A stretch of DNA of 64,000 nucleotides, from positions 62,001 through 126,000 of the forward strand of contig JAIXSR010000034.1 of the NCBI GenBank assembly GCA_027484605.1. The letters run 5' to 3'. The DNA is from Hyphomicrobiales bacterium (GTDB lineage: Bacteria; Pseudomonadota; Alphaproteobacteria; Rhizobiales; Beijerinckiaceae). Position numbers and translations under genes: made by a program. The notes under the pieces are model-generated. The model ran no database searches. It had not been told where the DNA came from and saw only the letters and a program-made list of their open reading frames with translations. How positions within the stretch are numbered: position 1 is the stretch's first letter; each line of letters opens with the position of its first letter. Shown piece by piece: positions 18,454 through 27,260 of this stretch.

Positions 18454-19584
18454 TCAACGCTTGGGGGAGGAAGGGGACGGCGTCAGGTCGATGGGACCCG
18501 TTCCGCCGAGATGGGCCGGCCGCATCGGCGGCAGGGGCGCCCGGACAGCCTGATAGGCCTGCACGGTCTCCGCCGGCCGGGCCAGCGCCTCGAAACCGGC
18601 CAGGGGCGAAGGCGGCTCGATATCGCTCAGCCGCTTGTCGACGGCGGCGAGGATGGCCGCCTCGGCAGCGGCCACCTTCACCGGGTCTGCCCGCGGGAAG
18701 AAGGATGGCGCGTTCGGGTTCATCCGCGACTCGGCGACGGTGGTCCATGTCTTGCGCAGATCCGCACCGGCCTGGTTGTTCGCGCCGGTCCGGAAGAACC
18801 CGCCGACCGCCGCCGCGCTCGGCTGCGGCACGCCGGTGATGGTCGCCACGCGGGCAGGCGCGATGGCCAGCGGCGAACGCGTCGCCATTTCCGGTTCCGG
18901 CGGCATTCCGGCCTGCTGGATGGCCGGCGGCATGCTGGCGGTGGCCCCGTCATGGAAGGAAACCAGCCGGGCATAGACCTCGCGCGTCGTGCGGGCCCGG
19001 CCCTTCGGATCGAAGAAGATCGAGCGATTGGCCGAGGCCGCCTCGGGGAAAGCGCTCGCCGCGGAACGCTCGGGGCTGCCATTGGCAAGGCCGATCAGTT
19101 CCTTGGCCCCGCCGGCCCCCATGAAATGGGCGATATAGAGTTCGCCGCCGGTGGGATCGCGGCCGAGCGCGTCGCGCAGGGAGGAGCGGTTCTCGCTGGT
19201 GAACACGCCGGCCAGCCGGGCCGACAGGGTCGGATCCTTGCGCAGCGCGAGGATCTGCTGGCGCATGTCGCCTTCCGGCACGACATAGCGGCCGGAACCG
19301 TCGCGCTGGATCGCGCTGGCCGCGTCGGCAAGGCCGAGATTCGGCCCTTCCCGCTTCACCAGCCCGAGCCAGGTCTGCTCGATGAACTGGAACAGCCCGG
19401 TCGCGCTGGAACTCGCGGCCTTGGCCTCGGGATTGAGGTTGGATTCGCGCTTGGCGGTCTTGACGAGATAGTCGAAGGGGATGCCGGTGGCTTCCGAAGC
19501 CTGGCGGAGCGGACGCGAAAGCGGATGCTCACCCTGGCCTTGCGGCACCGAGTCCGTTCGGTTCGGTGTGGTGAAGAAGAACAT
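18454..19584 (-). CDS. Lytic transglycosylase (SLT domain)
   Basis: 376 residues. The SLT fold is at the N-terminus: KRESNLNPEAKA holds the catalytic Glu (about residue 47), followed by SSSATGLFQFIEQTW and HFMGAGGAKELI. No signal peptide is evident (it begins MFFFTTPNRTD), so export may be by another route, as for some flagellum-linked transglycosylases. The C-terminal half (about 200-376) is low-complexity and Pro/Ala-rich. Cuts peptidoglycan. First gene of an operon with the DUF2336 gene. Confidence 0.85.
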   Translation of the reverse strand: MFFFTTPNRTDSVPQGQGEHPLSRPLRQASEATGIPFDYLVKTAKRESNLNPEAKAASSSATGLFQFIEQTWLGLVKREGPNLGLADAASAIQRDGSGRYVVPEGDMRQQILALRKDPTLSARLAGVFTSENRSSLRDALGRDPTGGELYIAHFMGAGGAKELIGLANGSPERSAASAFPEAASANRSIFFDPKGRARTTREVYARLVSFHDGATASMPPAIQQAGMPPEPEMATRSPLAIAPARVATITGVPQPSAAAVGGFFRTGANNQAGADLRKTWTTVAESRMNPNAPSFFPRADPVKVAAAEAAILAAVDKRLSDIEPPSPLAGFEALARPAETVQAYQAVRAPLPPMRPAHLGGTGPIDLTPSPSSPKR

Positions 19585-19735
19585 GGCCCTCGCCCCTCCG
19601 GCGGGAGATTCGCTCGATCTCCGGCCCTCTTGAACTTTCTCCGTTTATGGTAAACCGCAGTTTAATTCGGTCGCAGATTTCTGTTCCGAATTGAAACGCG
19701 CTCTGTTTCGACCCCTGTTTTTCAAGGATTTCTGC

Positions 19736-20251
19736 ATGTCATCGCCTTTTCCCGCGCCGACCCAGCCCTGGAGCCCGGGCACGCGCCATCCCCGCGGCGG
19801 ACGCTATTTCGAGGATTTCACCATCGGCGAGACCATACGCCACGGCCTGACGCGGACCGTGACGCAGATGGACAACATGCTCTTCTCCAACATGACGCTG
19901 AACCCGCAGCCGCTGCATATCGACGCGCATTTCTGCGAAACCGAAACCGAATGGGGCCGGCCGCTGATGAATTCGCTCTTCACCCTCGGGCTGATGATCG
20001 GCATCTCGGTCAACGACACCACGGTCGGCACCACGATCGGCAATCTCGGCATGACCGATGTGCGCTTCCCGGCCGCGCTCTTCGAGGGCGATTCCGTGCA
20101 TGTGACCACCGAGATCATGGCGAAGCGCGAGTCGAAATCCCGGCCCGATGCCGGCATTGTCGACTTCCATCACCGGGCCTACAAACAGGACGGGACGCTG
20201 GTCGCGGAATGCCGCCGGCAGGCCTTCATGCGCAAGGCCATTCCCGGCTGA
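19736..20251 (+). CDS. MaoC-family (hot-dog) acyl-CoA hydratase
   Basis: 171 residues with a single hot-dog domain. The active-site region MTLNPQPLHIDAHF has the conserved His-x-Asp of MaoC-type hydratases; it resembles mesaconyl- and itaconyl-CoA hydratase relatives. AAGGA is 8 nt upstream of the start. A CitE-like lyase follows 8 nt after the stop. That pairing suggests reversible hydration of an unsaturated C4-C5 acyl-CoA whose product the lyase cleaves. The exact substrate is inference. Confidence 0.85.
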   Translation: MSSPFPAPTQPWSPGTRHPRGGRYFEDFTIGETIRHGLTRTVTQMDNMLFSNMTLNPQPLHIDAHFCETETEWGRPLMNSLFTLGLMIGISVNDTTVGTTIGNLGMTDVRFPAALFEGDSVHVTTEIMAKRESKSRPDAGIVDFHHRAYKQDGTLVAECRRQAFMRKAIPG

Positions 20252-20259
20252 GAGGTTCC

Positions 20260-21138
20260 ATGCGTTCGCTGCTGTTCATTCCGGGCGATGACCCGAAGAA
20301 GATCGCCAAGGGTCTCGGCTCGGGTGCTGACGCCCTGATCCTCGACCTCGAGGATTCCGTCGCGGCCAGCCGCAAGGCGGAGGCGCGGATTCTCGTGCGC
20401 GAGGCCCTGCAGGCCCGCCAGCCCGGCCAACCCCGCCTGATCGTGCGCGTCAATGCCTTGCGCTCCGGCGATATCGCCGCCGATCTCGATGGCGTCATGC
20501 CCGGCGCGCCCGAGGCGATCATGCTGCCGAAATGCGAGGGCGGTGCCGATATCCAGCATCTCGGTGCCCTGGTCGCGGTGCGCGAGGCCGAACATGACCT
20601 CGCCGATGGCGGCACGCGCATCCTTGCCATCGCCACGGAAACGCCAATCGCGCTCTTCCGGCTCGGCAGCATTCCTGGCGCCAGCCAGCGGCTCGAGGGC
20701 CTGACCTGGGGCGCCGAGGATCTCGCCGGCGCCATCGGCGCGGAGCGCAACCGCGACGAAAACGGCCAGTATACCGAACCCTTCCGGCTGGCCCGCTCGC
20801 TCGCGCTGTTCGCGGCCACGGCGGCGGAAGTCGCCCCGATCGACACGGTTTCGGTCGATTTCCGCAACATGGACGCCCTCCGCGCGGAATGTCTCGCCGC
20901 CCGGCAGGATGGTTTCACGGCCAAGATGGCGATCCATCCGGCGCAGGTGCCGGTGATCAACGAGGTTTTCACGCCCGATGCCGCCGCGATCGCCTGGGCG
21001 CGGAAGATCGACCTCTATTTCCGCGAAAACCCGGATTCCGGCGTGGTGGGCATCGATGGTCAGATGATCGACAAGCCCCACCGCATCCAGGCCGCGCGCA
21101 TCCTCGCCCGGGCCGCAGCCGCCGGGCTGCTGGGCTAG
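20260..21138 (+). CDS. CitE-like CoA ester lyase
   Basis: A 292-residue TIM-barrel protein of the CitE / malyl-CoA lyase family. It starts RSLLFIPGDDPKKIAKG, has ILDLEDSV (Mg-binding acidic residues), TETPIALF, the WGAEDLAGAIGA loop and KMAIHPAQVPVIN. It lacks citrate-lyase partner genes, so it is more likely a (citra)malyl- or beta-methylmalyl-CoA lyase or thioesterase than a citrate lyase subunit. Operon with the MaoC gene. A hairpin repeat follows the stop. Confidence 0.87.
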   Translation: MRSLLFIPGDDPKKIAKGLGSGADALILDLEDSVAASRKAEARILVREALQARQPGQPRLIVRVNALRSGDIAADLDGVMPGAPEAIMLPKCEGGADIQHLGALVAVREAEHDLADGGTRILAIATETPIALFRLGSIPGASQRLEGLTWGAEDLAGAIGAERNRDENGQYTEPFRLARSLALFAATAAEVAPIDTVSVDFRNMDALRAECLAARQDGFTAKMAIHPAQVPVINEVFTPDAAAIAWARKIDLYFRENPDSGVVGIDGQMIDKPHRIQAARILARAAAAGLLG

Positions 21139-21185
21139 AGCATTTTCGAGCGAAGTGGATACCGGTTCGCGTGACGAAAATCCGT
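21137..21185. repeat. Hairpin-forming intergenic repeat of rhizobial type
   Basis: Starting at the citE-like stop codon, nested inverted repeats ATTTTCG (21142-21148) / CGAAAAT (21175-21181) and GCGAA (21150-21154) / TTCGC (21166-21170) enclose GTGGATACCGG. From memory, similar elements are scattered through many Hyphomicrobiales genomes. Placed between two converging genes, it may also terminate transcription. Confidence 0.7.
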
Positions 21186-21211
21186 GAAGACAGCAGAATC
21201 GAGCCGGCGGC

Positions 21212-21814
21212 TCACAGCGTCGGCCGCTCCAGCGAGAAGACGGATTCCACTGCCGCATATTCCATATAGCCCAGCCGGGCGAGATGGTTCATGGCCGAGG
21301 AATCCACCTTGCCATCGCGGATGAAGGCGTCGTCGATATGCACGCCGACCACCTCGCCCAGGACGAGGAAATACGGGCCTTCCTGCCCGTCAAGCCCGCG
21401 GAGATTCTGGATCGAGGTGACCTTGCATTCCAGCGCCGCCGCCGCGCCCTTCACCCGGGGCGGCCGGACGAGCCGGCTCGGCTCCATGCCGAGGCCGGCC
21501 TTCTCGAACTCGTTGACCCCGCGCGGATAGGGCGCCGAACTCCGGTTCATCGCCTCGACCTGCGCCTTGATCACGACATTGCAGACGAATTCGCCCGTCT
21601 CCTCGGCATTGGCGGCGCTGTCCTTCATGCCGACGGAGGAGAATCCGACAATGGCCGGCCGGTCCGAAAAGGCGTTGAAGAACGAGTAGGGCGCGAGGTT
21701 CGGGGCACCCGCCGCCGAAACGGTGGAGATCCAGCCGATCGGACGCGGCGCCACGAGGGACTTGAACGGATCATGCGGCAGGCCGTGATTGCGCAGGCGC
21801 GGCTCGTAGAACAT
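21212..21814 (-). CDS. Flavin reductase family protein (FMN-binding split barrel)
   Basis: A 200-residue protein with VAPRPIGWISTVSAAGAPN and PYSFFNAFSDRPAIVGFSS, the typical FMN-binding strands of the flavin-reductase-like domain. It may reduce FMN with NAD(P)H for a partner monooxygenase, or bind flavin for another reaction. The start at 21814 has AAGGAG at 8 nt; the longer frame to 21856 does not. Single gene, divergent from the Tat-exported protein. Confidence 0.85.
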   Translation of the reverse strand: MFYEPRLRNHGLPHDPFKSLVAPRPIGWISTVSAAGAPNLAPYSFFNAFSDRPAIVGFSSVGMKDSAANAEETGEFVCNVVIKAQVEAMNRSSAPYPRGVNEFEKAGLGMEPSRLVRPPRVKGAAAALECKVTSIQNLRGLDGQEGPYFLVLGEVVGVHIDDAFIRDGKVDSSAMNHLARLGYMEYAAVESVFSLERPTL

Positions 21815-21931
21815 GGCAAACTCCTTGATGTTGCCGTCCAGATGGTCGATTGCCACGCTTATGGCAAGATCATGCGCACAAGCTGGCCCTGCCGGCTTGC
21901 CTGCCGGCGCGCTCTGTCGGAAAAACCTTTC

Positions 21932-22795
21932 ATGGATCCCGCCCGCCTGATTCCCCGAACGCTGTCACGCCGGCACCTCCTGGCCGGCGGCGGCGTTCTG
22001 GCGGCCGGGCTGGCACCGGCCGTCGCGCAGTTCACGCCGGGGCGGACGGGCATCCTCGCCCTGCGCGCCACCTATGGCGATCGCGGTGCCGAGATCCCCG
22101 GCGATCTGGTCTGGCGGATCTACACCGTGCGCGGCCCGGATGTTCAGCTCTACACCAAGGTGGAGACCCCGCGGCCGAGCCTTGTCCTGCCGCCCGGCCA
22201 ATATGCGATCCATGTCAGCCATGGCCTCGCCACCGCCACGCGGGACATCAACCTGAGCGAGACCGGGTCGGTCGCGACCGTGCCGATCAATGTCGGCGCG
22301 CTGACGGTCAATGGCTATCTCGGCATCCCCGAGCGCCCGATCCCGCCGCAGCGCCAGAAGCTCTCGGTCTTCATTCCCACCGCCAACAATTCCGAAGGAA
22401 AGCTCGTCACGGAATCGCTGCGCCCGATGACGCGGATCATGCTGCCCGAAGGCACCTACCACCTCGTCTCGACCTATTCGGGCTCGAATTCCGTGGTCCG
22501 GACCGATGTGCGCATCACCACTGGCCGCGTCACGGAGGCGGCCGTGAACCATCGCGCCGCGACGATGACGCTGAAGCTCGTCCGCCAGAGCGGCGGCGTC
22601 GCTTTGGCCGGTGCGGAATGGACGATCGAGACCCCCGGCGGCGATATCGTCGCCGAGGCGGTCGGTGCTTTCCCGAGCGTCGATATCGGAGAAGGCACCT
22701 ACAATGTCCTCGCCCGCCATAATGACCGCGAATATCGCGGCCAGATGAAGGTCGAGGGCGGCATCAACCGTGATTTCGAGATCATCGTGGAGTGA
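21932..22795 (+). CDS. Tat-exported protein, function unknown
   Basis: 287 residues. The N-terminus SRRHLLAGGGVLAAGL is a twin-arginine signal ending near residue 32. The mature part looks like repeated beta-sandwich modules, each with a carrier-like pattern (GQYAIHVSHG, GTYHLVSTYSG, GTYNVLARHND), the last near the C-terminus. Similar proteins occur in alphaproteobacteria without a known role. It ends just before the repeat array at 22825. Confidence 0.7.
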   Translation: MDPARLIPRTLSRRHLLAGGGVLAAGLAPAVAQFTPGRTGILALRATYGDRGAEIPGDLVWRIYTVRGPDVQLYTKVETPRPSLVLPPGQYAIHVSHGLATATRDINLSETGSVATVPINVGALTVNGYLGIPERPIPPQRQKLSVFIPTANNSEGKLVTESLRPMTRIMLPEGTYHLVSTYSGSNSVVRTDVRITTGRVTEAAVNHRAATMTLKLVRQSGGVALAGAEWTIETPGGDIVAEAVGAFPSVDIGEGTYNVLARHNDREYRGQMKVEGGINRDFEIIVE

Positions 22796-22824
22796 AGGAC
22801 GCCGGGCTGCGGGAGCCGCCGGGG

Positions 22825-23221
22825 AAATCTCCCCCACCCTCTTCACTTCCCCCGCATTCTGGGCTCTGATCCTGCCGAAGCGCGAACGCGCGCCGGGCGG
22901 CCAGCCCGGACCCCGCGAAGCGGCAAGGAAAACCGACCCCGCGCAGCGGCAAGGAAAACCTACCCTGCGAAGCGACAAGGAAATCTCCCCAACCCCCTTC
23001 ACTTCGCCCGAAAACTGGGCTCTGATCCTGCCGAAGCGCGAAGGCGCGCCGGGCGGCCAGCCCGGACCCCGCGAAGCGGCAAGGAAAACCGACCCCGCGC
23101 AGCGGCAAGGAAATCTCCCCCACCCCCTTCACTTCCCCCGCATTCTGGGCTCTGATCCTGCCGAAGCGCGAACGCGCGCCGGGCGGCCAGCCCGGACCCC
23201 GCGCAGCGGCAAGGAAAAGCC
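22825..23221. repeat. Intergenic repeat array: three long units with 26-bp subrepeats
   Basis: Three copies begin AAATCTCCCC at 22825, 22981 and 23111, each running on through CTGATCCTGCCGAAGCGCG and GGGCGGCCAGCCCGGA. Between and after them are 26-bp subrepeats of the form GACCCCGCGAAGCGGCAAGG at 22909, 22935, 22961 (diverged), 23065, 23091 and 23195. Every subrepeat carries AAGGAAA, and the last one supplies the ribosome binding site of the next gene. It fills the 426-bp gap. No spacer diversity and no cas genes are present, so it is not a CRISPR. Confidence 0.88.
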
Positions 23222-23458
23222 ATGCAAACCTTTTTTGTCCAGATCAAATGCAAGCTCGGCAAGACCTACGAGGTTGCCACCGCTCTGGCCGATGCCGAAA
23301 TTGCCTCGGAAATCTATTCCACCGCCGGCCATTACGATATTCTGGCCAAGTTCCACCTCGATGACGCGCATGATATCGGCCATTTCGTCGGCGAGAAGGT
23401 GCAGACGCTGCCCGGCATCCAGGACACGCTGACGGTGATTACCTTCAAGGCGTTTTGA
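23222..23458 (+). CDS. Stand-alone Lrp/AsnC ligand-binding (RAM) domain protein
   Basis: A 78-residue protein starting MQTFFVQIKCKLGKTYEVA. It is only the C-terminal effector-binding domain of Lrp/AsnC regulators, without a DNA-binding half. Such proteins bind amino acids or modulate full-length regulators. The start ATG follows AAGGAAAAGCC, which is the last subrepeat of the upstream array. Followed by a strong terminator 100 bp downstream. Confidence 0.88.
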   Translation: MQTFFVQIKCKLGKTYEVATALADAEIASEIYSTAGHYDILAKFHLDDAHDIGHFVGEKVQTLPGIQDTLTVITFKAF

Positions 23459-23561
23459 ACCAGCCGAAGCGGCGATCATCTTCCGCATCCTCGGCTGTGC
23501 CTGTGGGCGCATCATCGATTGCCTTGAACGGCGCCGGAAACAAGCACTCAAAAAGAATATG

Positions 23562-23589
23562 AAAAAGGCCGGGTTGCCCCGGCCTTTTG
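23562..23589. terminator. Bidirectional Rho-independent terminator
   Basis: AAAAAGGCCGGG-TTGC-CCCGGCCTTTT. The symmetric A and T runs serve both the rightward RAM-domain gene and the leftward lectin-like gene. Confidence 0.9.
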
Positions 23590-23633
23590 CATGTCCTCGT
23601 GCCCCCCTCCGAGGCGGGCCCGGGCGGGCTGCC

Positions 23634-24305
23634 TCAATTCGACGCGAAGCAATAGATGAGCCCGTTGCCGCCCGTCGTACGCAAGGCGGCATTGTCGCAG
23701 CCGCGCGAGGGATGCGACGTGTTCCAGCTCTTGGCCGGCGGGAGGTCGTTGAGGCCCATCCGGTCATGATGGCCGACCATGGCCGCACCGGCCGAGCCGC
23801 TCGTCCAGTTGTTGCACGTCATGTCCTTGTCGGCGGGCATCGCGGTGCCATCGGTATTCGTGCCGGTCAGGATGTCGTGGTAATTCACCACGAAGAGGCG
23901 GCTCATCACCATGCGGCCGGTTTCGGTCAGCCCGGTTTCGACATTGATCCTGTTCTTCTCCGGATTGTGGAGATCCTCGAGATTCGCCGCGATCTCGACA
24001 CCGCGGGCATTGACCCACGGCCCCTTGCCGATGCGATCCTTCGCATTGACGGCAGTCTTGCCGGCCATGGCCTGCTGCGAGAGGTAGGCGCGCCAGGTCT
24101 TCGCGCCGGCTCCGGCGCTTGTCGCCAGTCGCTGGCAGAAGGCATCCGCCCCCTCCAGACCACCGAAATTGGCGCCATCCGGCCCCGGCTGCGAGGTAAT
24201 GAAGAAGGTCATATTGGGGAATTGCGGCGGCTGCGGCGCCTGTGCCAGCGCCGGCATGGCCATAATCCCCACGGCAAAAGCCGACAAGATCAGTCGCTTG
24301 TTCAT
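23634..24305 (-). CDS. Secreted lectin-like protein (DUF1554-type fold)
   Basis: 223 residues with a clear signal peptide (about 1-22, ending ALAQA). The mature part has FFITSQPGPDGANFGGLEGA, FCQRLA, TWRAYLS and cysteines near CNNW, RGCDN and the terminal YCFASN, a pattern seen in C-type-lectin-like / endostatin-like DUF1554 domains. Probably periplasmic or outer-surface; ligand unknown. The start at 24305 follows GGGAGG; the longer frame to 24362 does not. Confidence 0.7.
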   Translation of the reverse strand: MNKRLILSAFAVGIMAMPALAQAPQPPQFPNMTFFITSQPGPDGANFGGLEGADAFCQRLATSAGAGAKTWRAYLSQQAMAGKTAVNAKDRIGKGPWVNARGVEIAANLEDLHNPEKNRINVETGLTETGRMVMSRLFVVNYHDILTGTNTDGTAMPADKDMTCNNWTSGSAGAAMVGHHDRMGLNDLPPAKSWNTSHPSRGCDNAALRTTGGNGLIYCFASN

Positions 24306-24438
24306 TGTTTCCTCCCTTAGCCCGGATTTTTCGGGGCCAGGGGAGGATAGACCGGTCCTCACGCGGCGGTATCACAACCGCGTGAGAGGATCCCGCTCTG
24401 AAGCAAGTTCGCCTTGCAATCTCGCACGAAGATTGCCG

Positions 24439-24460
24439 CCGCAGATCCGGCGGCACGGCC
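24439..24460. repeat. 22-bp direct repeat, downstream copy of the thrS 3' end
   Basis: Identical over 22 bp to 25108-25129. Read leftward it encodes the AVPPDLR end of ThrS, out of context here. The two copies bracket the small membrane-protein gene at 24484. Confidence 0.75.
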
Positions 24461-24483
24461 GGAAGCTGGCGAATGGCGGCTGG

Positions 24484-25014
24484 TCAGAATTTCAGCTTGT
24501 CGTTGAAGGAGTTCCAGATTCCCGTATGACCCCAGCGCCTGCCACGCTGGATGAGGATATCATCCATGCCATCGGCCTCCTCCTCATCGGAATGGGAGGC
24601 GAACAATGCGTAGAAAAGGAAAATCAGCGCAAATCCCAGCCAGGCCGCCATCGTCAGAAGGCGGTTGGTCATGTGCTCGAAGCCGAGATTGACCGTCACA
24701 CGGCCGGGCGCCGGCCCGGCCAGCACCGGATACACGTCCTTGCCATTCACGGTTCCCGAAAAGGTGAGGAAGATCCGGATCGGCTCTTGCGCCTTCACAG
24801 GCTGGATCGGCTGGATATCGACCGTGCACTGGCTGAAGATCAGCATCTGCCGGTTGCAATCGGCCTTCACGATCCGGTGCGCGGTCGATCGCCTCACCTG
24901 CCCCTGCTCGACAAGATTGGCATAGATGTCGGCAATCTCACGATCGGCGGTCCAGACCATGCCGAGGAAAATGAAGAAGCCGATGATGCGGTACAGCACG
25001 AAGACCTCCGGCAT
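24484..25014 (-). CDS. Small membrane protein, function unknown
   Basis: 176 residues. One membrane segment lies at about 6-22 (VLYRIIGFFIFLGMVW) and another at about 117-137 (WLGFALIFLFYALFA), with a roughly 90-residue, probably periplasmic, region between and an acidic cytoplasmic tail (SHSDEEEADGMDD). No family was recognised. It lies 87 bp downstream of thrS on the same strand and is flanked by 22-bp direct repeats derived from the thrS end. Codon use is slightly less GC-rich than its neighbours, which agrees with acquisition but does not prove it. Confidence 0.65.
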   Translation of the reverse strand: MPEVFVLYRIIGFFIFLGMVWTADREIADIYANLVEQGQVRRSTAHRIVKADCNRQMLIFSQCTVDIQPIQPVKAQEPIRIFLTFSGTVNGKDVYPVLAGPAPGRVTVNLGFEHMTNRLLTMAAWLGFALIFLFYALFASHSDEEEADGMDDILIQRGRRWGHTGIWNSFNDKLKF

Positions 25015-25101
25015 GCTTTCCGGAGGTCTTGGCAGAAAAACTTGATGAATCAGTAAATTGGATCGCAGACTTCTTGCGACAGCCTTTGTCCCGGGGCCAG
25101 T

Positions 25102-27081
25102 TTACCTCCGCAGATCCGGCGGCACGGCCTCGGCCTCCAGCATCGCCAGAGCCTCGTCGAGCGGCATCGTCACCTGCGCCTGGCTCCCGAGCCGACGGAT
25201 CGTCACCGTCCGCTCCTCGGCCTCGCGCTTGCCAACGGCGAAGATCACGGGAACCTTGGCGAGGGAATGCTCGCGCACCTTGTAGCTGATCTTCTCGTTG
25301 CGAAGATCGGCACGGGCCCGCAACCCGGCCGCGAAGGCCGCTTCCGTCACTTCGTGCGCGTAATCATCCGCCTCCGAGGTGATCGGGCAGACCACGAGCT
25401 GCTCCGGCGCCAGCCAGAGCGGGAAATGCCCGGCATAGCTCTCGATCAGGATACCGAGGAAGCGCTCGAGGCTGCCGACAATGGCGCGATGCACCATGAC
25501 CGGCTGCTTCTTCTCGCCATCGGCGCCGATATAGAAGGCGCCGAACCGCTCCGGCAGGTTGAAGTCGACCTGCGTTGTGCCGCATTGCCAGTCGCGCCCG
25601 ATCGCATCCTTCAGCGTGTACTCGAATTTCGGGCCGTAGAAGGCACCCTCGCCCGGGTTGAGCCCGGTCTTGATCTTGCCGCCGGATTCCGCGGCGATCT
25701 TGTCGAGCACGCGCATCATGATCGCCTCGGCCCTGTCCCAGGCCTCGTCGGTGCCGACGCGCTTTTCCGGCCGGGTCGAGAGTTTCACGACAAGGCTGTC
25801 GAACCCGAAATCGCGATAGACCGAGAGCATCAGCTCGTTGATCTTCATGCACTCGGATTCAAGCTGCTCCTCGGTGCAGAAGACATGCGCATCGTCCTGC
25901 GTGAAGCCGCGCACGCGCATCAGCCCGTGCAGGGCACCGGAGGCCTCGTAGCGATGGACGACGCCGAATTCCGCGAGGCGGATCGGCAGGTCGCGATAGC
26001 TCTTGAGCCCGTGCTTGAAGAGCTGCACATGGCCGGGGCAATTCATCGGCTTCAGCGCAAAGACCTTGTGGTCGCGCGTGGCATCGAGCGGATTCTCGAA
26101 GGCCGAGGCCGATTTCACGGCGAACATGCCATCCTGGTACCAGCCCCAATGCCCCGAGGTTTCCCAGAGGCTCTTGTCGAGAATCTGCGGCGCATTCACT
26201 TCCTCGTAGTCGCGGCGGAGGCGCCGGCGCATATAGGCGATGAGCTGCTGGAACATCGTCCAGCCCTTGGAATGCCAGAACACCGTGCCCGGGCCCTCAT
26301 CCTGGAAATGGAACAGGTCCATCTCCCGGCCGAGCTTGCGATGGTCGCGCTTCTCCGCTTCCTCGATCTGCTTCAGATAGGCGTCGAGATCCTCCTGCGC
26401 AGCGAAGGCCGTGCCGTAGATCCGGGTCAGCATTTGATTGTTCGAATCGCCACGCCAATAGGCGCCGGCCACCTTCATCAGCTTGAAGGCCGTGCCGACC
26501 TTGCCGACGCTGGTCATGTGCGGACCGCGGCAGAGATCAATCCACTCACCCTGCTTGTACATTTTCAGGTCTTCGCCCGGGGGAATCGCATCCACCAGCT
26601 CGACCTTGAAATGTTCGCCCTTCGCCCGGAAGAAATCCTTGGCCTGGTCGCGCGTCCAGAGCTCCTTGGTGAAGGGCGCATCCCTGGCAATGAGCTCGCG
26701 CATCTTCTTCTCGATGGCGGCGAAATCTTCGGGCGTGAACGGCTCGTTCCGGAAGAAATCGTAATAGAAGCCGTTCTCGATCACCGGCCCGATCGTCACC
26801 TGCGTGCCGGGCCAGAGCGCCTGCACCGCTTCGGCCAGCACATGCGCCGCATCATGGCGGATCAGCTCGAGGCAGCGCGGATCCGTCCGCGGCAGGAACT
26901 CGATCCGGGCATCGCGCTCGATCGGATCGGCAAGGTCACGCACCTCGCCATCCAGCGCCATGACGGCGGTGCGCTTCAGCAGCGAGGGGGAAATGCCGCC
27001 GGCAATCGCCGCGCCGGTGATTCCGGCGGGAAATTCGCGCTGCGCGCCATCGGGAAAGGTCAGGGAAATCATGGGGGCCAT
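25102..27081 (-). CDS. thrS: Threonyl-tRNA synthetase
   Basis: 659 residues, full length for class II ThrRS. The order is an N-terminal TGS domain (about 1-60), the editing domain with [20 protein letters not shown] (about 75-225), the catalytic core with [15 protein letters not shown] (zinc Cys) and the C-terminal anticodon-binding domain (about 545-650). It charges tRNA-Thr. The start at 27081 (MAPMISLTF) has AGGAG 8 nt upstream; ATG 27072 is an alternative. The last 22 bp before the stop region are duplicated 670 bp further on. Confidence 0.97.
   Translation of the reverse strand: MAPMISLTFPDGAQREFPAGITGAAIAGGISPSLLKRTAVMALDGEVRDLADPIERDARIEFLPRTDPRCLELIRHDAAHVLAEAVQALWPGTQVTIGPVIENGFYYDFFRNEPFTPEDFAAIEKKMRELIARDAPFTKELWTRDQAKDFFRAKGEHFKVELVDAIPPGEDLKMYKQGEWIDLCRGPHMTSVGKVGTAFKLMKVAGAYWRGDSNNQMLTRIYGTAFAAQEDLDAYLKQIEEAEKRDHRKLGREMDLFHFQDEGPGTVFWHSKGWTMFQQLIAYMRRRLRRDYEEVNAPQILDKSLWETSGHWGWYQDGMFAVKSASAFENPLDATRDHKVFALKPMNCPGHVQLFKHGLKSYRDLPIRLAEFGVVHRYEASGALHGLMRVRGFTQDDAHVFCTEEQLESECMKINELMLSVYRDFGFDSLVVKLSTRPEKRVGTDEAWDRAEAIMMRVLDKIAAESGGKIKTGLNPGEGAFYGPKFEYTLKDAIGRDWQCGTTQVDFNLPERFGAFYIGADGEKKQPVMVHRAIVGSLERFLGILIESYAGHFPLWLAPEQLVVCPITSEADDYAHEVTEAAFAAGLRARADLRNEKISYKVREHSLAKVPVIFAVGKREAEERTVTIRRLGSQAQVTMPLDEALAMLEAEAVPPDLRR
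25108..25129. repeat. 22-bp direct repeat within the thrS 3' end
   Basis: Parent copy of the repeat found at 24439-24460. It lies inside the last nine codons of thrS. Confidence 0.75.
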
Positions 27082-27260
27082 CGGCCATTCTCCTGCTCAC
27101 TCGGGGATACGGGCCCCGTAAGCCAGTCCGGATGCTTGAGCGTTGTCGATCCGCGAGGCCCGCATCCGGTTGGGGCGATTCGCGACCGTCGGTGCTTGTA
27201 ACTGCGAAAGGTTCACGGCACCTTGCTTCCGGATAGACGACGCGCAGGACCGAAACAAGC

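Noticed and set aside
17041-19653. 870-residue plus-strand open frame
   Set aside because: Opposite the DUF2336 and transglycosylase genes; no domain features.
22825-23221. Possible CRISPR array
   Set aside because: Units are long and unequal (156 and 130 bp apart), the intervening DNA is itself repetitive, and no cas genes are in the window.
22770-23432. Repetitive 220-residue open frame through the repeat array
   Set aside because: It overlaps the end of the Tat-exported protein gene and the RAM-domain gene in another frame; its composition only mirrors the repeats.
24358-24386. Inverted repeat CTCACGCGG / CCGCGTGAG as a terminator
   Set aside because: No T-run on either strand, and 11-base loop; it may be an operator or nothing.
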